A DNA stretch of 64,000 nucleotides from Bacillota bacterium (GTDB lineage: Bacteria > Bacillota > Clostridia > Caldicoprobacterales > DTU083). The notes beneath the pieces were generated by a model that saw only the letters and a list, made by a program, of their open reading frames with translations, was not told where the DNA came from and searched no databases. The stretch is taken from the NCBI GenBank assembly GCA_029549985.1, contig JAKPIB010000046.1, positions 25,801 through 89,800 of the forward strand, in the 5' to 3' direction. Within the stretch, counting starts at the first letter, position 1, and every line of letters starts with the position of its first letter. The position numbers and the translations under genes are program-made. Below are positions 8,607-17,239 of the stretch, piece by piece.

Positions 8607-9917
8607 TCACGTGATGTTCACTTCAAACAGCCTTTTATTCTGCTTCCTCCAATAGTGCCTGTAGTACAGGCTGCCTTTTATTGAGCCGGGCTTTTCAGCC
8701 GCCCGGGCTGAATATCTGGCTATCAGATCATCCTCCTTTTCCAGGGCGTAAAGCATAAGCTCATTCTTATCCATATCAGAACGGCATTTCAGCGCTTTTT
8801 CTGAAAGCTCCTGCTCCAGCAGGTCTCTCTCAGCCGTATAGTCAATAAGATCCAGCCTGTTTTCCAACGCCATCCTGTAAAATTGCTCGCGTTTGAGCCA
8901 AAAATCCACTGCCTGGCGGGTTTGATCCTCTGAGAAAGCCAAAGGGCATCCATCAGTAAGCCAAAGGGGCTTGAAGACTGCAAGACAGGGTGTGGAAGCC
9001 CCGGTCACCCAGTAAGTACACCCATCCCTGCCTATGGAAGCTGCATAGCTGCCGGTCGTATGATCGCCGTATATGAAGCCGGCGTGGGCGCATACGCTCT
9101 TGATAGAGCTCTTTGAAAAGGGGGCACTCTGAAACTCCGGATGATGGCTGCGCAGGATCCGCTTCATCGTATCTATTGTTATCCTGCCCTTTTCAGCGAA
9201 CAAGGAACCGGAGCATGCTTCCCGCCGCTGGGCTGAACCGCTGAAGTGGGTATAAAGCTTATCTCTGTAGCATTTTGCAAAGCTGAAGCTGCTTTCATCC
9301 TTGCACCAGCCCTTGGCGACAGCGTGGCTGACAAGGTCCTTATGAGCCGTTTCATAATCATTTTCTATGGAAAGCCTATTGGAGATAGCATATATGTCTT
9401 CTACCTTTTTTGCTGCCCAGTAGCTACCTGCAGTTTCCAATACATAAGCATTGTCTTTGTCTGCTATCAGGAAGGAGTTGTGGTAAGTGAATTTTTTCTG
9501 ATAGCCACAATTGCCGCCCTGACCATACCTCTCAAGCAGGTCAACGATAAGGTGAAGGGCCTCCTTGCTTGTTTTGCATCGCTCCAGCGCGATCCTCAGC
9601 ATATCCATGCCTAAAAGGGCGCTTTTTCCATAGGGTTCTTTGGTAAAGACAGCCTCGTTGCCGATATTCAGGCCAAACTCGTTGCAGCCCATTTCAGCAC
9701 CCCATATCCAAAAGGGCTTCAGCAGCAGCACCTCATAGGTCTCCCTGGCTTGTTCTATTTCTATATAGGTGCATTTAAGCCTTGCGCCTTCCGGGTGTTT
9801 TCTGCGGGGCACTCTGACTATTATATGACATTCATTGGGCTGACGGTCCGAATTCTTGGCAAACAGCACCGATCCATCCAGTGTGGAGTTGCCTAGCGCA
9901 ACCATTGTGTCGCACAT
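8607..9917 (-). CDS. C69-family (secernin-like) dipeptidase / Ntn hydrolase
   Basis: A 436-residue protein that begins MCDTMVALGNST..DGSVLFAKNSDR, the hallmark of secernin/peptidase C69 proteins. Cys2 would become the N-terminal nucleophile after removal of Met. ATG 9917 is preceded by GGGAGG at good spacing; a TTG codon just before it is not needed. Asn and Arg of the NSDR block and the later NEFGLNIGNEA segment match the family. Likely activity is hydrolysis of a dipeptide or other amide bond in the cytoplasm. It is divergent from two ATP-grasp ligases that form such bonds. Confidence 0.85.
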   Translation of the reverse strand: MCDTMVALGNSTLDGSVLFAKNSDRQPNECHIIVRVPRRKHPEGARLKCTYIEIEQARETYEVLLLKPFWIWGAEMGCNEFGLNIGNEAVFTKEPYGKSALLGMDMLRIALERCKTSKEALHLIVDLLERYGQGGNCGYQKKFTYHNSFLIADKDNAYVLETAGSYWAAKKVEDIYAISNRLSIENDYETAHKDLVSHAVAKGWCKDESSFSFAKCYRDKLYTHFSGSAQRREACSGSLFAEKGRITIDTMKRILRSHHPEFQSAPFSKSSIKSVCAHAGFIYGDHTTGSYAASIGRDGCTYWVTGASTPCLAVFKPLWLTDGCPLAFSEDQTRQAVDFWLKREQFYRMALENRLDLIDYTAERDLLEQELSEKALKCRSDMDKNELMLYALEKEDDLIARYSARAAEKPGSIKGSLYYRHYWRKQNKRLFEVNIT

Positions 9918-10000
9918 CAAAATTACCTCCCTTCAGATCTGTATTTAAATTCGTTCAAGGTTCGGCTTATCCTTTTTGCTGGATACAATAAATTAGGTGT

Positions 10001-10029
10001 TTGACACGTTTTTCCCGGCTAAGTATAAT
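10001..10029 (+). promoter_or_regulatory. Consensus sigma-A promoter of the ATP-grasp pair
   Basis: Perfect TTGACA (10001-10006), 17-base spacer and perfect TATAAT (10024-10029), the best promoter match in the window. It is placed 70 bases before the first ATP-grasp gene, implying strong expression unless repressed. Confidence 0.8.
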
Positions 10030-10098
10030 GAAGCGGAAATATTGAGTAGATCAAAGATTACAAACGGATCACAGACAAGGGAAGGATAGTGGTATGGG

Positions 10099-10989
10099 AT
10101 GACGGGCTGGCTGGTTGTAAACCACTTTATCAAATCCACAAAGTTCGATCTGATATATGACTGGCTTGAAAAGGCTGCAGCAGACAGGGGAATAAGGCTC
10201 CAGAGGAAGACCAACGCCAGGTTGATAAGCATTATAGGAGGCAGCGGGGCCGACGGAGAACCGGGTGTCCTGACCGAACAGCCTGATTTTGTGATATTCT
10301 GGGATAAGGACGTTAGGCTGGCCAAATACCTTGAAACGATGGGCTTAAGGCTGTTCAACAATTCAAGGGCGATCGAGCTATGCGACGACAAGGCCCTGAC
10401 TCATATCAGCCTTGCCCGATCCGGTATCAGGATGCCCAAAACCATTATAGCCCCAATGACCTATGAAACCGTAGGTTATATCGGATATGAGTTTTTGGAA
10501 GCCGTTATGGACGAGCTTGGCTTTCCGATAGTGGTTAAGGAATGCTTCGGCTCTTTCGGCCAGCAGGTCTACCTGGTGGGGAACCGGGAAGAGCTTCTTG
10601 GCATTACTCAAAAGCTGGGAACGAAGCCCATGCTTTTTCAGGAGTTTATCAAAACCAGTATGGGCAGGGACATAAGGATCAATGTAGTTGGCTCAGAGCC
10701 TGTCACAGCTATGGAGAGGGTTTCTGACAAGGATTTCAGGGCCAATATAACGCTAGGTGGCCGGATGAAGGCATACAAGCCCAGTACAGACCAGGTGGAA
10801 ATGGCTTTGAAGGTATGCAGGTGTCTTGGCCTGGACTATGCCGGTGTTGACATCCTTTTTGGTGATAATGACGAACCGGTCCTGTGTGAAGTCAACTCCA
10901 GCGCTCATTTCAAAAGCGTATATGACTGCACGGGCATTAATGTGGCTGACTTTATCATGGATCACATATCAAGGGTACTGGGGAGATAA
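10099..10989 (+). CDS. RimK-like ATP-grasp ligase, first of a tandem pair
   Basis: A 296-residue ATP-grasp protein related to RimK. Recognisable parts are the central FPIVVKECFGSFGQQVYLV strand-loop with the ATP-binding lysine, the FQEFIKTSMGRDIRINVVG block, and the C-terminal YAGVDILFGDNDEPVLCEVNSSAHFKS metal-binding block with the E-x-N pair. Family members form amide bonds between a carboxylate and an amine with ATP (glutamate additions, lysine biosynthesis carriers, small peptides). Substrates here are unknown. In-frame TAG at 10087 fixes ATG 10099 as the start. The second ligase gene follows after 3 bases. Confidence 0.85.
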   Translation: MTGWLVVNHFIKSTKFDLIYDWLEKAAADRGIRLQRKTNARLISIIGGSGADGEPGVLTEQPDFVIFWDKDVRLAKYLETMGLRLFNNSRAIELCDDKALTHISLARSGIRMPKTIIAPMTYETVGYIGYEFLEAVMDELGFPIVVKECFGSFGQQVYLVGNREELLGITQKLGTKPMLFQEFIKTSMGRDIRINVVGSEPVTAMERVSDKDFRANITLGGRMKAYKPSTDQVEMALKVCRCLGLDYAGVDILFGDNDEPVLCEVNSSAHFKSVYDCTGINVADFIMDHISRVLGR

Positions 10990-10992
10990 CAT

Positions 10993-11832
10993 ATGCGTGC
11001 ATGGCTGATATACGACAAGTTCGAAGCGGTGAGAAACAGGCACTACATACAGATGTACTTCGATGAATGCAGCCGCCGCAGTATCGATCTAAGCCTGCTG
11101 TTGGTTGAGGACATGATCATCGGGGTAAAAAACGACAGATGCATAGTGCTTTATAAGGGTTCTGAGCTTCAAAGGCCGGACTTTGCAATATGCCGGGCTA
11201 TAAAACCTCTGCTGACGAAGCAGCTGGAGCTTATGGGAATACCGGTGTTCAACAATTATCAGGTTGCATCCATATGCAATGACAAGCGAAAAACATATCA
11301 ATATGTATCTCAGGCAAATGTACCTGTCATGGATACCATATTCGCACACAAGGGCTTCAGCGGCGAGATAAGGTATCCGGCAGTGGTGAAGCCCGCATTT
11401 GGCAAAGGAGGCAGAGATGTTTACCTGGTCCGTGATCCCCGGGAGCTCAAGGATGCATTGGACAGGATACCAGATCCGGAGATAGTGATCCAAAGGGCAG
11501 CGAGCGATCTGGGAAGGGATCTCAGGGTCTACGTGATCGGCAGGCGCATTATAGCCGCTATGCTGCGGGTATCTGAAACGGATTTCAGGAGCAACTTCTG
11601 TCTTGGGGGCAGGGCCTGCATTTATGACCTGGATGATGACGAGAGAAGAATGGTGGAAGATATCATCAGTCTATTTGACTTCGGCCTGGTGGGTATAGAT
11701 TTCATATTCCATAAGGGAAAGCCGGTTTTCAATGAGATCGAGGATGTTGTAGGCTCAAGGATGCTTTTTGCCCATACTGACATCAACATAGTATCCGAAT
11801 ACCTTGATTTTATCTTAGGGAAAATGCATTAG
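10993..11832 (+). CDS. RimK-like ATP-grasp ligase, second of a tandem pair
   Basis: A 279-residue paralogue of the upstream gene with the same order of motifs: YPAVVKPAFGKGGRDVYLV, IQRAASDLGRDLRVYVIG and VGIDFIFHKGKPVFNEIEDVVGSR. In the last block the usual E-x-N is NEIED, a change in a metal-binding position (Asp for Asn). The two proteins have clearly diverged, so they may add different residues in sequence or act as a heteromer. Its 3-base distance from the first ligase indicates one operon, ended by the terminator at 11854. Confidence 0.85.
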   Translation: MRAWLIYDKFEAVRNRHYIQMYFDECSRRSIDLSLLLVEDMIIGVKNDRCIVLYKGSELQRPDFAICRAIKPLLTKQLELMGIPVFNNYQVASICNDKRKTYQYVSQANVPVMDTIFAHKGFSGEIRYPAVVKPAFGKGGRDVYLVRDPRELKDALDRIPDPEIVIQRAASDLGRDLRVYVIGRRIIAAMLRVSETDFRSNFCLGGRACIYDLDDDERRMVEDIISLFDFGLVGIDFIFHKGKPVFNEIEDVVGSRMLFAHTDINIVSEYLDFILGKMH

Positions 11833-11853
11833 CTGCATTTAACGGTCCTGTCA

Positions 11854-11891
11854 GCAAGAAAGCAGGCGTTATGGAACGCCTGCTTCCTTGC
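11854..11891. terminator. Bidirectional hairpin between rimK-like genes and nucleoside hydrolase
   Basis: Long stem: GCAAG then AAGCAGGCGTT, 4-base loop ATGG, AACGCCTGCTT then CTTGC. Total pairing is 16 bp with one mismatch. The tail is short in T on either strand, but the position between convergent genes fits a shared terminator. Confidence 0.7.
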
Positions 11892-11911
11892 TTGTATTCT
11901 ACGACATTCTG

Positions 11912-12829
11912 TTAATCATTGCAGCATAGCTTGATGAACAGGTCCTTGAATATGGCGTTCCTGTTGAGCCAGTGGACCATTTTGACAAAATGCCTGCGGG
12001 GGTCAAAGCTCCAGGTCACCTGATCAGTCAGCACGGGGCTGTGTATGAGCACTGAAGGTGCCCAGTCCGGGTTAACCAGGTATGCTATGGCAGATATGTC
12101 CCATATTTCCTTTGCCCATGCGAAATGATCACTGCTGTAGCCCTTGAAGGAGTCGACCAGGTATTTGCCCACGGCATCCATTTTAGGGTAGTGCAGATCA
12201 AGCTCGGGGACATTGGTCAGCAAATGTGAAGCCACGCCCATGCAAGGGATCTGAACCAGGGGTACTCCGCAGTCAAATAGGAGCCTGGCCGCATGAACAT
12301 CCTGTGCCAGGTTGAATTCTTTAGTATCAGGCCAATACCAGGGATGGCCGCCGAGCCAGACTACGACTATCTTTTCGATTATCCTGGGCTCCATGAGGAT
12401 GGCGGATGCTACATTGGTTATGGCACCTATGGCTGTTACATATAAGGGGTCATCACTACCTGACATGGCTTTTCTGACCAGGTCTTCAGCAGCCTCGCTT
12501 GCTACCGGGGTGAAGGCAGCCGGAAGGTATTCTTCTGAGCCTTTGAACACAAATCCATTGCTGTCGATGTTCATCTTGTCAAGCAGCCTCAGGATTTCGC
12601 CATAGCTTTTCGCCATTCCGTCGGCAGGGCCTGAAGAGCGCTCATTGCTGAAGGGTGCTGCATAGACTGCTTCGACCTGCAACCTGTCAGGGTTGCGCAG
12701 GGCATATACAAGGGCAAACTGATCATCGATCTCATTATAGGTATCTGTATCAAGCACCATACGGATTTTACCCCTGGGTGGTTCCAGCCTGGCTAGCAGC
12801 ATATCAGTCGAAAGTTTTGGAAATTGCAT
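11912..12829 (-). CDS. Inosine-uridine preferring nucleoside hydrolase family protein
   Basis: A 305-residue nucleoside hydrolase. The N-terminal metal/ribose-binding motif is MVLDTDTYNEIDDQFALVYAL (residues 24-44), with the aspartate cluster of the family in a longer variant than the usual DTDPGxDD. The mid-protein VTAIGAITNVASAI and C-terminal WDISAIAYLVNP are typical. It cleaves the N-glycosidic bond of nucleosides to base plus ribose for salvage. Substrate preference is not readable. It stands alone on the minus strand; a TATAAT lies on that strand at 12881-12876, but I cannot find a convincing -35. Confidence 0.88.
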   Translation of the reverse strand: MQFPKLSTDMLLARLEPPRGKIRMVLDTDTYNEIDDQFALVYALRNPDRLQVEAVYAAPFSNERSSGPADGMAKSYGEILRLLDKMNIDSNGFVFKGSEEYLPAAFTPVASEAAEDLVRKAMSGSDDPLYVTAIGAITNVASAILMEPRIIEKIVVVWLGGHPWYWPDTKEFNLAQDVHAARLLFDCGVPLVQIPCMGVASHLLTNVPELDLHYPKMDAVGKYLVDSFKGYSSDHFAWAKEIWDISAIAYLVNPDWAPSVLIHSPVLTDQVTWSFDPRRHFVKMVHWLNRNAIFKDLFIKLCCND

Positions 12830-12998
12830 TTGATAACCTCATTTCTTTTGTGTATTATTAGTACAAGAATATGATATTATATCGATCTTAGAAATTATAT
12901 ATTAGTCGATCGGTCATGTCCAGTGCATTATGTCCGGATGTCAGACATATATTCAGCCTTCAGAAGACAAGTATGCCTTTGCCATAGGAGGTTTTTAC

Positions 12999-13856
12999 TT
13001 GAAGCTGTCAACTGCTTATAAAAAGAGCATAGGGACAAAAGAGGCAGGGAGAGTAACCATGCTCATAGTAACAATCTTGTTTTGTGCAGCTCTGCTGGCT
13101 TGCTTCTGTTACTACCAGAACAATGCGCTGCAAGTATCCAGGATCCGGTTAACCAGCGCAAAAATAAAGGATGAAGTAAGTATAGTCCACCTGTCTGATC
13201 TGCACGGGAAATCCTTTGGGCGCAGCAATGAGCTGCTTATCAGAATGGTTGCTGACCTTGATCCTAATTTCATTGTATATACGGGGGATTTGATAAGCAG
13301 CAGGCGGGATATGGACAAAAGCGTGCAAACCTTAAACCGGCTGGCCAATGAAGCCCCTGTATACTATATACCCGGCAATCATGAGTACAGGTTCGTGCTG
13401 CGGGATGTACTATATGAAAAGCTTGGACAGGCCGGCATAAAGCTCCTGCGGAATCAGACGGAGAGCATATGCATAAACGAAACCAGCCTGACAATCCTGG
13501 GGCTAGACTACCAGGCCCTTGAGCCGCTTGACAAAGAAAAACTGCTTGGTGATCTGGCAAAAGCAGATTCATATAATATCGTACTGGATCATTTTCCCGA
13601 AAACTTCCCGGATCTTGCTGCAGACGGCATCGACCTTGTACTGGCCGGCCATGCCCACGGAGGTCAGTTTATACTGCCCTTGATAGGCGGGGTCTTTGCT
13701 CCAGGCCAGGGATTCGATCCCAGGTATTACAGCGGCAGATATAGCCTGGAGAGCTCAGATATGATAGTAAGCAGAGGGCTTGGCAACAGTGCATTCCCCT
13801 TGAGGTTGTTCAACAGGCCGGAGATCGTGTTTATTTCCCTTGTTCCTGAGACTTGA
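12999..13856 (+). CDS. Membrane-anchored metallophosphoesterase
   Basis: A 285-residue calcineurin-like phosphoesterase of the YkuE/LpxH-like group. After one membrane segment (about residues 22-40) the metal-site motifs occur in order: HLSDLHG, YTGDLIS, GNHEY, and GHAHGGQ. The start is TTG 12999, supported by AGGAGG (12986-12991) with a 7-base spacer. An upstream in-frame ATG at 12930 has no RBS and would add 23 residues. The substrate is unknown; relatives act on phosphodiesters or lipid-linked phosphates at the membrane. Confidence 0.85.
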   Translation: MKLSTAYKKSIGTKEAGRVTMLIVTILFCAALLACFCYYQNNALQVSRIRLTSAKIKDEVSIVHLSDLHGKSFGRSNELLIRMVADLDPNFIVYTGDLISSRRDMDKSVQTLNRLANEAPVYYIPGNHEYRFVLRDVLYEKLGQAGIKLLRNQTESICINETSLTILGLDYQALEPLDKEKLLGDLAKADSYNIVLDHFPENFPDLAADGIDLVLAGHAHGGQFILPLIGGVFAPGQGFDPRYYSGRYSLESSDMIVSRGLGNSAFPLRLFNRPEIVFISLVPET

Positions 13857-13871
13857 CGGAGGTGTCTGCGA

Positions 13872-14003
13872 ATGTGGCATGATTTCAGGGTTCAGCCTGA
13901 TACCAGCTCATTCGGCCGCGGTCAGATAATCTGGCGAGATGACCAGGGTATCCTCTGCGGAGGGACAGAGCCCAGGGCTGATGGCATAATGGCTGCATGG
14001 TGA
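13872..14003 (+). pseudogene. Remnant of gamma-glutamyltransferase (C-terminal 43 codons)
   Basis: A 43-codon open frame starting at ATG 13872 and ending at TGA 14001. It contains the C-terminal signature of gamma-glutamyltransferase: FGRGQIIWRD followed by GILCGGTEPRADG and a terminal AAW. The rest of the enzyme (nucleophile Thr and both substrate sites) is absent, because the metallophosphoesterase gene lies immediately upstream. A GGAGGTG precedes the ATG, so the fragment may even be translated, but it cannot be a working enzyme. It is best read as the tail left by a deletion or rearrangement. Confidence 0.65.
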
Positions 14004-14009
14004 TTATCC

Positions 14010-14360
14010 TCATGCGATAAAGGCGGTAATCACCAGCCAGATGATGTGGTTCAAGTTGATCAGGGCATAGAATGATATTATTACGTTAAGCAGGACATTG
14101 GCTGTCTTGAGCTTTTCAGGACAAGCCTTGCGGATCCTTGCATTGATATAAATAAGCAAAACTGCTGGCAGCACGATTTTCAGCATGATACACAAAACCG
14201 CGTCTTTCATGGCAAGCCGCATTATGAAGTTGATCTCTTGAAACAGGCCGGTGCCAAGCAGGAACAGTGTAAATACAAGATCAGTCAGATTCAGTACATA
14301 TAGGGCTGCCAATTTGCCCTTGATATTCCTTAAAGAGCAGTTGTTTATCATAGCTAGCAT
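14010..14360 (-). CDS. Small membrane protein, DUF5658-like
   Basis: A 116-residue protein with about four hydrophobic segments (approximately residues 15-35, 45-55, 57-73, 86-115) and an N-terminal LNLTDLVFTLFLL..G..EINFIM pattern that resembles the DUF5658 family. Start at 14360 is preceded by GAGGTG. An inverted repeat GGTGATTA/TAATCACC (13999-14034) flanks its 3' end. Function is unknown. Confidence 0.6.
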   Translation of the reverse strand: MLAMINNCSLRNIKGKLAALYVLNLTDLVFTLFLLGTGLFQEINFIMRLAMKDAVLCIMLKIVLPAVLLIYINARIRKACPEKLKTANVLLNVIISFYALINLNHIIWLVITAFIA

Positions 14361-14483
14361 ACCAACACCTCATTTACTATTATTGCCAAACTTCCGGATT
14401 TAGAATTGCTCTGCAGGATTTTTGAGTTATCTACTCACAAAACAGGGTAATATTAAATCATGAAAGAAAGATGGGGGATCATT

Positions 14484-15713
14484 ATGAATGCTACAAAAGT
14501 GACCGAGGATATCTTCAAGCTTACAGTGAACGCAGAGGACATATTGTTTGAGGGCATATGGGAAATACCTAACGGGGTTGCGATGAACTCCTATATCATA
14601 AAGGGGGATAAAACCGCAATCGTAGATGGCGTATGTGGCTGGAACGGAGTTCCGGAGAAGCTGTTTGCCCTTATGGACAGCCTGAACATAGACCCTGGAT
14701 CCATAGAGTACGTCATAATCAACCATGTGGAGCCGGACCATTCAGGTTGGCTGGAAAGCCTAATAAGGATATTCCCGGATTTTAAAGTGGTATGCAGCAG
14801 AGAGGCGGCAAACCTACTGGCCAGCTTTTACAGACATACAGACAACATCATAACCATCCACGACGGCTTTGAGCTGGACCTGGGTAAGGGTCATGTACTA
14901 AAATTCTACGAGATACCCAATGTCCATTGGCCTGACACAATGGTGACTTTCGATACTCTGACAGGTACCTTGTTTTCTTGCGATGCCTTTGGTTCCTATG
15001 GCAAGATCACTTCAGCAGGCTATGACGATCAGCTGAGTGAGGAGGAGATCTCCTTCTTTGAAAAAGAAGCGGTGAGATATTACTCAAACATAGTTGCTGT
15101 TTTTTCGTCGTCTGTGTTGAAAGCGATCGAGAAATGCTCGGCCCTGCCGGTGAAAATCATTGCCCCGGGCCATGGGATAGTATGGAGGAAGGACCCTGCG
15201 AAAATCATAGATGACTATAAAAGATATGCAGCATATCAGAAAGGGCCTGCTAAGGAAGAGATCACTGTCATATGGGGTTCAATGTATGGGATGACGGAAA
15301 AAGCGGTAATGCATGTGGAAAAGGTGCTTGAGCAGGAGAACATCAAGTACAACATCCACCGGGTACCGGAAACCTCCTGGGGGACCATACTGGCTTCTGT
15401 CTGGGATTCCACCGGGATCATACTGGCGATGCCGACCTATGAATACAAAATGTTTCCCCCGATGGCAGCCGTACTGGAGGAGCTGTGCAAAAAGAGGGTG
15501 AGCGGAAGATGTGCCTTCAGGCTTGGCTCATACGGCTGGTCAGGAGGAGCTCAGAAAGAACTGGATGAGATCATGGACAGGAATCGTGCAAAATGGGAGT
15601 TCATAGAGCCGGTGGAGTTCAAGGGCAGTCCATCGGATCAGGACCTTGAGCTGATAACCGAAAGGGTACACCAGCTGGTCAGGACAGTCAGGGAACGAGT
15701 AAGCAATAGGTAA
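14484..15713 (+). CDS. Flavodiiron protein (FprA-type A flavoprotein)
   Basis: A 409-residue enzyme with an N-terminal metallo-beta-lactamase-like diiron domain (about 1-245) and a C-terminal flavodoxin domain (about 253-400). The diiron ligand motif is NHVEPDHSG; the FMN loop is WGSMYGMTEK. It reduces O2 to water and/or NO to N2O using reduced rubredoxin or F420/NADH partners, protecting an anaerobe from oxidative or nitrosative stress. Start is at ATG 14484 with GGGGGA upstream; an in-frame ATG at 14460 would add eight residues and has a weaker site. No rubredoxin gene is adjacent. Confidence 0.92.
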   Translation: MNATKVTEDIFKLTVNAEDILFEGIWEIPNGVAMNSYIIKGDKTAIVDGVCGWNGVPEKLFALMDSLNIDPGSIEYVIINHVEPDHSGWLESLIRIFPDFKVVCSREAANLLASFYRHTDNIITIHDGFELDLGKGHVLKFYEIPNVHWPDTMVTFDTLTGTLFSCDAFGSYGKITSAGYDDQLSEEEISFFEKEAVRYYSNIVAVFSSSVLKAIEKCSALPVKIIAPGHGIVWRKDPAKIIDDYKRYAAYQKGPAKEEITVIWGSMYGMTEKAVMHVEKVLEQENIKYNIHRVPETSWGTILASVWDSTGIILAMPTYEYKMFPPMAAVLEELCKKRVSGRCAFRLGSYGWSGGAQKELDEIMDRNRAKWEFIEPVEFKGSPSDQDLELITERVHQLVRTVRERVSNR

Positions 15714-15777
15714 GCTGAACCAAGATATCATGTATTCTATAGATAGTATGTACGATACTGATAAGGGGATGTGACCT

Positions 15778-16662
15778 GTGCAAAGGATCGGATTTATAGG
15801 TGTCGGAATAATGGGCAAGCCTATGGTGCGCAATCTTATGAAGCATGGTTTTGAAATGCAGATATACACCAGGACAAAGAGCAAGGCGCTTGATATTATC
15901 AGCGAAGGCGCATCCTGGCGGGACTCGGTGGCTGAATGTGTTAGAGATGCCGATATAGTGATGACGATGGTGGGATATCCTAAGGATGTCGAGGAGGTAT
16001 ACTTCGGGGAAAAAGGGATTTTGAACAATGCCAGAAAGGGAGCCTGCCTGATCGATTTCACTACAACTTCCCCGACGCTCAGCAGGAGGATCTATGAGGC
16101 AGGCAAGGAAAAGGGCCTTTCTGTGCTGGATGCGCCGGTATCCGGTGGAGACACGGGCGCTAGAAATGCCACCTTGTCCATCATGGTAGGCGGGGACAAG
16201 GATGTCTTTGACAGATGCTATCAAGTGTTCAAAGCCCTGGGTACCAATATAATATACGAAGGCCCTGCAGGCTCCGGGCAACATACGAAAATGGCCAACC
16301 AGATTGCCATAGCAGGCACGATTGCCGGTGTGTGCGAAGCTCTGGCCTATGGCAGGGCAGCGGGCCTTGACCTGCAGGCAATGCTAAATAGCATCAGCGC
16401 CGGTGCAGCTGGAAGCTGGCAGATGTCAAACCTGGCACCAAAAATGATAGCAGGCGACTATGAGCCCGGTTTTTTTATAAAGCACTTTATAAAGGACATG
16501 CAAATTGCCCGTGAGGAAGCTCTAAACAATGAGCTTAGCCTGGTTGTACTGGAGAAGGTCCTTTCGATGTACAGAGAGCTTGCTGGTGATATGGACAGCA
16601 GCGAGCTGGGCACCCAGGCCCTTATAAAATATTATGAAGATGATAACAAGGGAAGTGCATGA
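15778..16662 (+). CDS. NAD(P)-dependent beta-hydroxyacid dehydrogenase (3-hydroxyisobutyrate/tartronate semialdehyde type)
   Basis: A 294-residue member of the 3-hydroxyisobutyrate dehydrogenase/GarR family. The Rossmann GFIGVGIMGKPM starts at residue 4, the DAPVSGGDTGA substrate-binding block is in the middle, and the catalytic Lys is in GSGQHTKMANQ. It oxidises a beta-hydroxyacid or reduces the matching semialdehyde with NAD(P). The exact substrate (hydroxyisobutyrate, tartronate semialdehyde, succinic semialdehyde) cannot be decided. GTG start follows AAGGGGATG. Confidence 0.88.
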   Translation: MQRIGFIGVGIMGKPMVRNLMKHGFEMQIYTRTKSKALDIISEGASWRDSVAECVRDADIVMTMVGYPKDVEEVYFGEKGILNNARKGACLIDFTTTSPTLSRRIYEAGKEKGLSVLDAPVSGGDTGARNATLSIMVGGDKDVFDRCYQVFKALGTNIIYEGPAGSGQHTKMANQIAIAGTIAGVCEALAYGRAAGLDLQAMLNSISAGAAGSWQMSNLAPKMIAGDYEPGFFIKHFIKDMQIAREEALNNELSLVVLEKVLSMYRELAGDMDSSELGTQALIKYYEDDNKGSA

Positions 16663-16698
16663 TTGCCGGCTTAAGTATGCCTTGGATCATGCATTTTT
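16656..16698. terminator. Possible shared terminator hairpin
   Basis: TGCATGAT (16656-16663) pairs with ATCATGCA (16686-16693) and is followed by TTTTTG on the plus strand. It lies between the convergent dehydrogenase and osmC genes and overlaps both gene ends. The loop is long (22 bases), so confidence is moderate. Confidence 0.45.
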
Positions 16699-17109
16699 GC
16701 CCTGTACAACGACCTTGTACTCGATGGGTGCCGTTTTTTTGAGCATGGCTGCAACACCGCAGTATTTTTCCTGAGACAGGGACACAGCTTTCTCCAGCTT
16801 GTCGATGGGCAGGTTATCTCCGGTAAATTTGAATGTCAGCTTGATAGAGGTGTATACCTTCGGATGCTCGTTGGAGCTTTCAGCCTCTGCTTCGATGGCA
16901 AGTGACTCAGGCTCGACTTGCATCTTTTTCAGGATGGACACTACATCGATCCCGGTACAGCCGATCAATCCTGCGAGCAGGAGCTTTTTGGGGCTGGGGC
17001 CCAGGTCGGTCCCTCCGGTCTCTGAGGTAGTATCCGTGATTATCTTATGATTGTCTATTACGGATTCAAAAGCATAGCCATCCTTCCACTGGGCGGTCAC
17101 CTTTGTCAT
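16687..17109 (-). CDS. OsmC/Ohr family protein
   Basis: A 140-residue OsmC-family protein. Two cysteines sit at the expected places: one in GLIGCTGIDV and one in KYCGVAAML, the peroxidatic and resolving residues of hydroperoxide reductases. Such proteins detoxify organic hydroperoxides, with lipoyl or thiol reductants, in the cytoplasm. The GGAGGGAT ribosome binding site precedes ATG 17109. Confidence 0.85.
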   Translation of the reverse strand: MTKVTAQWKDGYAFESVIDNHKIITDTTSETGGTDLGPSPKKLLLAGLIGCTGIDVVSILKKMQVEPESLAIEAEAESSNEHPKVYTSIKLTFKFTGDNLPIDKLEKAVSLSQEKYCGVAAMLKKTAPIEYKVVVQGKNA

Positions 17110-17150
17110 TAGAAATCCCTCCTGGTTCTAGCTTAATAAATAAGTACCCG

Positions 17151-17180
17151 ATTATATTCGAAACAAAACCTGCGGATCAA
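17151..17180 (-). promoter_or_regulatory. Probable promoter of osmC
   Basis: On the minus strand TTGATC (17180-17175), an 18-base spacer and perfect TATAAT (17156-17151), about 42 bases before the start codon. Confidence 0.5.
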
Positions 17181-17239
17181 AGCAGCTTACCTGATAATGC
17201 TATATCAGGGCCATAAAGAAGTCAAACCAAATTTGAACG

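Noticed and set aside
12930..12998. Upstream ATG start for the metallophosphoesterase
   Set aside because: No ribosome binding site at 12930, whereas TTG 12999 has AGGAGG at 7 bases and gives a normal membrane anchor.
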